From the NCBI GenBank assembly GCA_018659505.1, contig JABJMI010000007.1:1-6117 (forward strand): a DNA stretch of 6,117 nucleotides, written 5' to 3'. Below are positions 1 to 5,353 of the stretch, piece by piece. This DNA is from Planctomicrobium sp. (lineage in GTDB: Bacteria > Planctomycetota > Planctomycetia > Planctomycetales > Planctomycetaceae). The translations under genes and the position numbers were made by a program. Within the stretch, counting starts at the first letter, position 1. Every line of letters starts with the position of its first letter. The notes below the pieces were generated by a model. The model saw only the letters and a program-made list of their open reading frames with translations. It made no database searches and was not told the DNA's origin.

Positions 1-919
1 AGTCTCAGTTAAGAAGGAACGAAATCTTCTCACCCCCGAAGACCTGCGCAGCGGGGATTGGAAAGAGATCACGCTCCGTCCTTACAACGTCACGCTTCCT
101 GCTGAAAAAGTACAACCAGCGAAGGTTCATCCATTACGCAAGATCATTGAACAGACACGTCGAGCCTATTTGGAGATGGGCTTCACCGAAGTTGTCTCGC
201 CGATGGTGGAATCATCGTTCTGGAACTTTGACGCTCTGTTCCAACCGCAGGACCATCCAGCGAGAGACATGCAAGATACTTTCTATATGGAAGAACCAGC
301 GACGACGAATCTGCCTGAGGACTCTGAACTTGTCGACCGTGTTCGCGCTGCTCACGAAAATGGCGGAGAAACTGGCTCAGAAGGTTGGGGCTATAAGTGG
401 TCTGCGGATATTGCAAAGCAGGTTGTACTGCGAACGCATACAACTGCATCGACTATTCGAGCAATGGCGAAGAATCCAGAACCACCATTCAAAACATTCT
501 GTGTTGGTTGGGTTTGCCGTAACGAAACGATGAGCTACAAGCACCTGCCAGTTTTTCATCAAGTCGATGGAATTGTCATCGATGAAAATGCGTCGCTCGC
601 CTCCCTACTGGGGACATTAGAAACCTTCTATAAGAAGATGGGCTTTGCGAAAGTGAAATTCAAGCCTGCGTTTTATCCCTATACTGAACCTAGTGTAGAC
701 GTCGTTGTTTACCTAGAAAGCCGAGGCAAATGGATTGAGATGGGTGGCTCGGGAATCTTCCGCCCTGAGGTGACCGAACCTCTCGGTTGTAAGCATCCGG
801 TCATGGCGTGGGGACTCGGCATGGAACGTCTCGCGATGATTCGCTACGGACTCTCGGATATCCGCGAGCTGTATCAAGGTCGAATCGAAGCCCTCAGCGA
901 AATGGCAATGGCACAATAA
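1..919 (+). CDS. pheS: Phenylalanine--tRNA ligase alpha subunit, archaeal/eukaryotic type (5' end missing)
   Basis: The product charges tRNA-Phe with phenylalanine in the cytoplasm; the alpha subunit carries the class II catalytic core and works with PheT. The frame is open from base 2 (305 codons) and stops with TAA at 917-919, so the N-terminal part lies outside the window. Numbered from base 2, motif 1 is HPLRKIIEQTRRAYLEMGF (residues 43-61). It is followed by NFDALFQPQDHPARDMQDTF (75-94), LRTHTT (143-148), motif 2 with RNE (173-175), the phenylalanine-pocket segment FYPYTEPS (224-231) and motif 3 GLGMER (271-276). The GW-Y-W segment before LRTHTT and the GGSGIFRPEV segment are typical of archaeal/eukaryotic enzymes; bacterial ones usually read GCGMVHP in the latter place. 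An apparent start at 170 is only an internal TTG. One oddity is a tryptophan at residue 170, where relatives usually have the arginine of R-V-F-R. No pheT follows; msrB is 337 bases downstream. Confidence 0.95.
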   Translation, partial: VSVKKERNLLTPEDLRSGDWKEITLRPYNVTLPAEKVQPAKVHPLRKIIEQTRRAYLEMGFTEVVSPMVESSFWNFDALFQPQDHPARDMQDTFYMEEPATTNLPEDSELVDRVRAAHENGGETGSEGWGYKWSADIAKQVVLRTHTTASTIRAMAKNPEPPFKTFCVGWVCRNETMSYKHLPVFHQVDGIVIDENASLASLLGTLETFYKKMGFAKVKFKPAFYPYTEPSVDVVVYLESRGKWIEMGGSGIFRPEVTEPLGCKHPVMAWGLGMERLAMIRYGLSDIRELYQGRIEALSEMAMAQ

Positions 920-939
920 ACAAGCAAAGTGATTTAAGG

Positions 940-1172
940 GATCGACAGAATAGGATAACCACGAAACACACCAATGACACGAAAAAGCGTTACGACTGAG
1001 AGGAATTAATCTGTATGTAGTGTCTCTTTGTAACTCTGGTTTTACGAAAAATTGAGAAGGTTTAGATCGTGGATGAATGATGGAACTATCTGCTTTAACA
1101 GACTCGAAACAGGATAGGATTCTTTTTTCTTTCGTGTCCTTCGTTCCTTTCGTGGTTTAATTTTTGTCGATC
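940..1172. repeat. Imperfect inverted-repeat element (~233 bp) built on the ACCACGAAA dispersed repeat
   Basis: This element fills most of the 337-base gap between pheS and msrB. Its outer ends are a perfect 8-bp inverted repeat, GATCGACA (940-947) against TGTCGATC (1165-1172). Inside these, AACCACGAAA followed by a degenerate 8-base unit and GACACGAAA (957-985) is matched on the opposite strand at 1131-1157, giving arms of about 45-48 bases with a few mismatches. Each arm has a rhythm of about 8 bases around a CACGAAA core. The centre (about 989-1121) shows no gene and no clear internal symmetry. No transposase is present and I could not find a target-site duplication, so it could be a MITE-like unit or two separate copies of a dispersed repeat facing each other. 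As RNA it could fold into a long stem after pheS. The rest of the gap (920-939 and 1173-1256) holds only a small dyad. Confidence 0.7.
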
Positions 1173-1201
1173 AGTCTGAGTTCGAGGAGAGCTGGGTCTA
1201 A

Positions 1202-1222
1202 TCGACTTCGTGACCAAGTCGA
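1202..1222. promoter_or_regulatory. Perfect 7-bp dyad upstream of msrB (operator or leader hairpin)
   Basis: TCGACTT (1202-1208) and AAGTCGA (1216-1222) are exact inverted repeats around the 7-base spacer CGTGACC, ending 34 bases before the msrB start codon. It could be a binding site for a dimeric regulator or a hairpin in the mRNA leader. There is no T-run after it, so it does not look like a terminator. No convincing -35/-10 pair can be assigned, and the role is inferred only from symmetry and position. Confidence 0.35.
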
Positions 1223-1256
1223 ACCATTTATCTTACATTGAATCCAAAGCTCAATC

Positions 1257-1655
1257 ATGACCGAGAAAATCACGCTCACCGACGAAGAATGGAAAGAACG
1301 GCTCACTCCCGAGCAATACTATGTGCTGCGGAGCAAAGGGACTGAGCGACCTTACTCCAACGAATTTGATGAACACTTTGAGCCAGGAGCGTACTCATGC
1401 GCCGCCTGTGGTCAAGAGTTGTTTGAATCGAATACGAAGTTCAATTCTGGATGTGGCTGGCCAGCTTTTTACGCTGCCAAGGCGGAAGACCGCGTGAACC
1501 TGCACGAAGACAATACCCACGGGATGAAGCGAGTCGAAGTGACCTGTACCAACTGTGATTCTCATCTCGGTCACATCTTTAACGACGCCCCCAGCACACC
1601 GACCGGACAACGCTATTGTATCAACTCCGTTTCATTGAAGTTTGAAGCGAAGTAG
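1257..1655 (+). CDS. msrB: Peptide-methionine (R)-S-oxide reductase MsrB, zinc-binding
   Basis: The enzyme reduces the R epimer of methionine sulfoxide in proteins, normally using thioredoxin, and so repairs oxidative damage. The 132 residues form a complete single-domain SelR/MsrB protein of usual length. Two CxxC pairs, C48/C51 and C97/C100, make the structural zinc site. C121 in the RYCINSVSL motif is the catalytic cysteine, and C66 in SGCGWPAF sits at the usual resolving-cysteine position, so a disulfide mechanism is expected. HLGHIFND (103-110) is the conserved segment carrying active-site histidines. There is no signal peptide, so the protein should be cytoplasmic. The ATG at 1257 gives the expected N-terminal helix (residues 7-27); no good Shine-Dalgarno precedes it. 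No msrA or thioredoxin gene is adjacent. It stands alone, convergent with the enolase-superfamily gene. Confidence 0.96.
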   Translation: MTEKITLTDEEWKERLTPEQYYVLRSKGTERPYSNEFDEHFEPGAYSCAACGQELFESNTKFNSGCGWPAFYAAKAEDRVNLHEDNTHGMKRVEVTCTNCDSHLGHIFNDAPSTPTGQRYCINSVSLKFEAK

Positions 1656-1768
1656 ATTGTTTCCCCACCGGTGGCTCACTGTGGTCTGATTAAAATCAAT
1701 GCGAGTGGGAGAGCTGGCAAGGATAGATCAAAGCCGTCTATTGCAGTAAGACCGAGTGAATAGAAGGA

Positions 1769-1850
1769 ATTGAAAAAGTGAAATTGTAAATTGCAAAGTG
1801 AGAATTGACGTTATTTTGCATTTTTCAATTGTCAATTTACACTTTTCAAT
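1769..1850. repeat. AT-rich long inverted repeat between convergent genes
   Basis: The left arm (1769-1797) and right arm (1822-1850) are about 29 bases each and nearly complementary: ATTGAAAA, GTG, AAATTG, AATTG and AAA blocks match in order, with two 1-base gaps and about three mismatches, around a 24-base centre. Both arms are made of repeated AATTG and AAAGTG words, a pattern I recall from dispersed intergenic repeats in planctomycetes. It lies in the 274-base gap between the ends of msrB (+) and the enolase-superfamily gene (-). A transcript from either side could fold it into a long A/U-rich stem, so it may act as a bidirectional terminator or 3'-end stabiliser. The same gap also holds a 10-bp perfect palindrome, CCACCGGTGG, at 1665-1674. 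Confidence 0.65.
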
Positions 1851-1929
1851 ATCCCGAATTGTCGCCAAACGCGTCTCAACTGACGTGATACGATTTCTCT
1901 GAGCTCGTGAAACTTTCAACAGCCCAGAA

Positions 1930-3399
1930 TCACCGGGTTCTATTTGGCGGATGCCGTAATTTTACCCAGTCATTCATCTTCATCATCGATTGCCAGTCCG
2001 GTTCTGTTGCGATTCCAAAGCCGGGGCATTGCAGGCTGGCACAATGAACTTGACCATTGACGATATTCAAGAAGCCTTCATCACCTTTTTGAATGTAGAG
2101 ATCGGGATGATTCTTGATCGCTGCGGTTCGGTCTAGTTCGGAGAGCATCGATAAGCCGAAATTGTAGTGGTGTCCGTTTCTTTCGCAGTGTTCGATCCCT
2201 AGAATGCCGAGCGTCGTGAAGTCTTGTTGCAGAGGGACCAGCGGCAAGTTCTGTAAATCCTCGGCGCTCATGAATGTCTGTCTTCCATTGATTGATCTTT
2301 GCTGCATCAAAGCGAAGTTTGCCAGGGACTTAAAGACGCCTTTGCAATTCTTGTGTGAGGTTCCGTCGTAACCAATGTTAAGCGCTCTGCGGTAGGCGTC
2401 GGTTGTTCCGTCTGCTTCATCGATAAGCAACGGTTTCAATTCTGAAAGTCGTTGAATTGATTTCTTAGTCGTTGAATCGAGAGTTAACTGCCGAGGAAGT
2501 GGTTGTTCGATGTAGGCAACATGCTGGAACATGCCTGTCAGCTCACGATCAAAGCGGACTAAAAATTTCTCGAAGGTTTTTAGATCCGTGAATGCTTCGT
2601 TGGCATCGAGACTAATGACCGGGACTTGAGCATTGACGACCACATCCCAAACGCTCTTTAATCGCATCAAGTCTTTGTCTGGATCACCGGTCACTTTGAT
2701 TTTGAAGTAACGGACTCCATCTTTGCGAATATAGTCCTCCAGTGTCTCCGGGAGTCCGTCCTGGATTCGTTCATCGTCTTTTACGTCACGATCTGTTAAT
2801 GGATCTGAAGCTCCAATAGTGTGACGAATCCAAAATGACGTCAGCGGTGTTAGAGGAAGTGACTGCTCAAATGGAAAATTCTGTAATTCAGGATGGAGCT
2901 GAGAGACATCAAAACCAATATGACCTCCTTTCACCATCTGGAAGATCGATTGTGAATGTGCCCGACAAAATGCGTCCAGCACAGCACGTTCAAATTGAGC
3001 GGAAACAAACGAGGAGGTGAGGTCTTCCTGGTTGAATTCTCGACCCAGTTTCATGATCTGAGGATGGACTTTCTGCCAGAACTCAAACGGCGTCTCAAAC
3101 TCACCAACAGCGAGTGCAATTTCCCGTCCTTGGTTCAAGAAGCTGACAAGTTCTCGACGTTTCAAATCGAGTGATCTTCCCGGTCGCTTGTCGAGCCATC
3201 GCACCGAGAGGCGGTCCGCGGAGCAACCGAAAGTTTCATTGCCTTTTGAATCGGTCAAAATTAAACGTATATGACCAAGCGGATTCAGCAGCCCTGTTTG
3301 CCCTTGTTTCGTTTTTGTATCCTTCCCCAAAGAGAAGTGCATCCGACCCGGTTTTGTCTCCCGAACATAGAGTTCAATAGCTTTGATGGAGAACGACAT
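1930..3399 (-). CDS. Enolase-superfamily enzyme (mandelate racemase/muconate lactonizing enzyme-like), substrate unknown
   Basis: Enolase-superfamily enzymes take a proton from the carbon next to a carboxylate and stabilise the enolate on Mg2+; outcomes include epimerisation, cycloisomerisation and dehydration. The barrel domain shows an apparently complete active site: K233-I-K235 (the KxK of the muconate-lactonizing subgroup), the metal ligands D265 (in SLDAN), E298 (in YIEQP) and D327 (in LIDEAD), and a lysine pair K350/K353 in SHKNCKG, where K350 aligns best with the second catalytic lysine. The KxK set points to the MLE, dipeptide epimerase or o-succinylbenzoate synthase subgroup rather than enolase or mandelate racemase proper. 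At 489 residues it is about 100 longer than typical members, with extra sequence mainly before the KxK (residues 1-230). There is no signal peptide. ATG at 3399 is chosen because the protein starts at once with the SIKAIELYVR capping-domain strand. No neighbouring pathway gene reveals the substrate. Confidence 0.85.
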   Translation of the reverse strand: MSFSIKAIELYVRETKPGRMHFSLGKDTKTKQGQTGLLNPLGHIRLILTDSKGNETFGCSADRLSVRWLDKRPGRSLDLKRRELVSFLNQGREIALAVGEFETPFEFWQKVHPQIMKLGREFNQEDLTSSFVSAQFERAVLDAFCRAHSQSIFQMVKGGHIGFDVSQLHPELQNFPFEQSLPLTPLTSFWIRHTIGASDPLTDRDVKDDERIQDGLPETLEDYIRKDGVRYFKIKVTGDPDKDLMRLKSVWDVVVNAQVPVISLDANEAFTDLKTFEKFLVRFDRELTGMFQHVAYIEQPLPRQLTLDSTTKKSIQRLSELKPLLIDEADGTTDAYRRALNIGYDGTSHKNCKGVFKSLANFALMQQRSINGRQTFMSAEDLQNLPLVPLQQDFTTLGILGIEHCERNGHHYNFGLSMLSELDRTAAIKNHPDLYIQKGDEGFLNIVNGQVHCASLQCPGFGIATEPDWQSMMKMNDWVKLRHPPNRTR

Positions 3400-3568
3400 T
3401 CGATGAACCTATGTAGCTTTGCCAAGTTAGAGATTGGTGAATGGGGACGAAATGGAAAAAGACAGGATGGACATGATTTACCGGATGCAACGAAGATGGT
3501 TCAAATAGAAAATTCTATAAATATGAATTCAATAGTCCGAGCCGAATAGCTGTCGAATCTCAATCTGT

Positions 3569-3599
3569 TCTCAGTGCTCTCCGTGACTCCGTGGTGATT
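3569..3599 (-). repeat. Dispersed ACCACGGAG-type short-period repeat
   Basis: Read on the minus strand, the block is CACCACGGAG, TCACGGAG, AGCACTGAGA: three degenerate units of 8 to 9 bases. I recall repeats of this type (ACCACGGAG or ACCACAGAG followed by similar units) scattered between genes in planctomycetes and some other bacteria. It is the only structured element I see in the 274-base gap between the kinase and the enolase-superfamily gene. The rest of that gap is AT-rich (for example around 3501-3535), without a gene or a clear terminator. Confidence 0.6.
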
Positions 3600-3673
3600 G
3601 AATTCTTTAAAGATTGGCAGGCAGTATTTTCTCGGAAGAAGCCTTTCTGAAAAATAAACTTGATCAAATTATA

Positions 3674-5131
3674 TCAAGGATTGGCAACCGTAAAGGTTTC
3701 TCCACTTTTGACGAGTGGAAAGGAAACACGAAAAGTGGTTCCCTGACCGACTTCGCTTTCTAGTTCGATGGTTCCGTTGAATTCGCTGACGCAATGTTTG
3801 ACGATTGCCAAGCCAAGACCGGTCCCGCCCATGCCTCGTGATCTTGCCTGATCGACACGGTAGAATCTTTCGAAGATTCGCGAATGATGCTCTTGTGGAA
3901 TGCCCACTCCGTTATCCTTAACTTCCACAACTCCTAGCCCGTCTGATTCGCTGCAGTGAACTTCAACTTCGCCCTCAGTGGTTGTGTAGTTCAGTGCGTT
4001 GTTGATTAAGTTATCGAAAATCGTCCGCACCCCTTCGTGATCGCCAATTATTTTTATGCTATCTTCAGTGTTAGATTGATAGCTGAGTGTAATTCCTCGT
4101 GCCTCTGCAATGGCTGACCTTGCGTTGACGCAATCTGCAACCGTTTGACACAGGGAGACTGGCTCCATTTGAAAGGCTTCGGATTGTGCTTCGATTCTTG
4201 CCAGACGAAGCATGTCTTGAATGAGTTGTTGCAATCGTCCGGACTGTTCTTGAATTCGTTCTACGAAACAACGATTGTTTTCAGTATCTTCCAAACCACC
4301 TTCGAGTAATGTGTCTGTATAGACTTGAATCGACGTCAGCGGCGTTTTCAACTCATGAGAGACATTCGAGACGAATTCACGTCTCAGTTTTTCAAGCCTT
4401 CGTAGATCCGTGAAATCGTGGAGTACGATGACCAGTCCGGCTCCTGACTTGGAATCAAGTTGAACTGCACTCATCTCAACGATTCTATGAGTACGTTGAA
4501 TCTCGAATTCTTTACGCAGCGTCTTTCCCGAAGCGAGTGACTCTTCGATTGCCAGCTCAAGACCGGGTGTGCGAACGACTTCCCAGAGGAGTTTTTTCTC
4601 AATCTCTGCCGGCTCTCGACCGAGTAAAGTGCCGGCAAACTGATTGCAATATAGGTTGCGACCTTTCGCTTCGAGCAGCAACACACCTTCAGACATTCTG
4701 GCGAGGATCGATTGGAATTGAGAATAGCGTTTTGAGAGTTCCTGGTTAGATTCCAACAGGTCTCGGATTCTTTCGGTAACAGCTTCGCATAAGTTTCGAA
4801 ACGCGAAGTGCTGAGAGTCCAAGAGGTCGTTTGAATTCCCTTTGATGTCCGACGCTGCCAAATTTGCTTTTTCTAAACTCGCTTCGACGCTGTTGATGTT
4901 TTTTGCGAAAGTCCGAGTTTCCTTTTCGATTCTCTTGAACAACATGAAAGTAGAAGTCGCAACAGCGACAACTCCGAGAAGGCTCAAAATGAGGAAGTTT
5001 GGTTGCGTCTGGAATAACAGAAGAACTCCGCAAACAATTACGGGCAGACTTGTATAAAATGTCAGGAGAACTATTTTGCGGTACTGACTCATTGCGATGC
5101 TTTTACGTGTTCCAATTTGATTTCCAGTCAT
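3674..5131 (-). CDS. phoR: PhoR-like membrane sensor histidine kinase (2 TM, PAS, HisKA, HATPase)
   Basis: This is an inner-membrane sensor kinase that would phosphorylate a PhoB-type response regulator. Two hydrophobic segments (about 20-40 and 46-65) are joined by only a few residues, so there is no external sensor domain, as in PhoR proteins that sense through other partners. A probable coiled-coil linker (66-135) leads to a PAS domain (about 136-243). HisKA follows with the phospho-accepting H259 in VSHELKTPLTS, then the ATPase domain with N box N374/N377/N378, G1 box DNGVGI (406-411), F box RIFERFYRVD (418-427) and G2 box GGTGLGLAIV (435-444). All key residues are present. The ATG at 5131 directly follows an in-frame TAG and is the first possible start; M14 is an alternative. 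No response-regulator gene is adjacent. Pho-box-like repeats lie just upstream. The PhoR name rests on architecture and H-box similarity, so a different partner is possible. Confidence 0.85.
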   Translation of the reverse strand: MTGNQIGTRKSIAMSQYRKIVLLTFYTSLPVIVCGVLLLFQTQPNFLILSLLGVVAVATSTFMLFKRIEKETRTFAKNINSVEASLEKANLAASDIKGNSNDLLDSQHFAFRNLCEAVTERIRDLLESNQELSKRYSQFQSILARMSEGVLLLEAKGRNLYCNQFAGTLLGREPAEIEKKLLWEVVRTPGLELAIEESLASGKTLRKEFEIQRTHRIVEMSAVQLDSKSGAGLVIVLHDFTDLRRLEKLRREFVSNVSHELKTPLTSIQVYTDTLLEGGLEDTENNRCFVERIQEQSGRLQQLIQDMLRLARIEAQSEAFQMEPVSLCQTVADCVNARSAIAEARGITLSYQSNTEDSIKIIGDHEGVRTIFDNLINNALNYTTTEGEVEVHCSESDGLGVVEVKDNGVGIPQEHHSRIFERFYRVDQARSRGMGGTGLGLAIVKHCVSEFNGTIELESEVGQGTTFRVSFPLVKSGETFTVANP

Positions 5132-5146
5132 CTATCAATTGTGATA

Positions 5147-5200
5147 TATCTTAACAGTAAGAAGAAATGAATAGTTGGTTGTTAAGATTCTGTTCAGATT
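5147..5200. promoter_or_regulatory. Pho-box-like 11-bp repeats in the divergent promoter region
   Basis: Two 11-base units stand in direct tandem on the plus strand: TTGTTAAGATT (5179-5189) and CTGTTCAGATT (5190-5200), which match at 9 of 11 positions. A third unit, CTGTTAAGATA, lies on the minus strand (5157 back to 5147). The first and third units make an exact 9-bp inverted repeat, ATCTTAACA (5148-5156) against TGTTAAGAT (5180-5188). An 11-bp direct repeat starting with CTGT resembles the E. coli Pho box (CTGTCAT plus four AT-rich bases, repeated). The GTTCA/GTTAA cores also resemble the 11-bp PhoP repeats of Streptomyces. The nearest unit ends 15 bases before the kinase start codon, and the tandem pair lies about 155 bases before the DUF58 start. 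Control by a PhoB-type regulator is inferred. Confidence 0.5.
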
Positions 5201-5277
5201 GAAGCTGAGATGGCAAATGATTGGAAACCGGAACAGATCCCATGGCGAGTTTCATATCGTTTGAAAGCACATTGGTT

Positions 5278-5297
5278 TGCCCACAATGAAGTGGGCA
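5278..5297. other. Perfect 7-bp stem hairpin upstream of the DUF58 gene
   Basis: TGCCCAC (5278-5284) pairs exactly with GTGGGCA (5291-5297) around the loop AATGAA. It is 56 bases before the DUF58 start codon. There is no T-run on either side, so it is not a classical terminator; it may be a leader-RNA hairpin or a dyad operator. A weaker 5-bp inverted repeat, GTTAA/TTAAC, follows at 5298-5316. Confidence 0.35.
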
Positions 5298-5353
5298 GTT
5301 AAGCAGTTCAATTAACAAAGTTCTCTTCTAAAATTCAAGATAATCATCTCATT

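Noticed and set aside
147..533. A 128-codon plus-strand open frame overlapping pheS
   Set aside because: It is an out-of-frame shadow of pheS, whose own frame encodes clear class II synthetase motifs.
940..1172. CRISPR array or insertion sequence
   Set aside because: The repeats are short, degenerate and facing each other with no regular spacers, and no transposase or cas gene is present.
920..1256. A possible tRNA or small structured RNA in the gap after pheS
   Set aside because: The only strong pairing comes from the facing dispersed repeats; no cloverleaf, T-loop sequence or CCA-adjacent acceptor stem is visible.
1665..1674. CCACCGGTGG palindrome after msrB as a terminator
   Set aside because: It is a perfect 10-bp palindrome but leaves no loop and has no T-run, so it is noted only as part of the gap.
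1728..1919. A 63-codon minus-strand open frame in the gap after msrB
   Set aside because: Its product is low-complexity (repeated IEKCK and phenylalanine/leucine-rich segments) and comes from translating the AT-rich inverted repeat.
2835..3549. Several overlapping plus-strand open frames opposite and upstream of the enolase-superfamily gene
   Set aside because: They are antisense to a gene with a complete set of active-site residues, have no recognisable domains and overlap each other.
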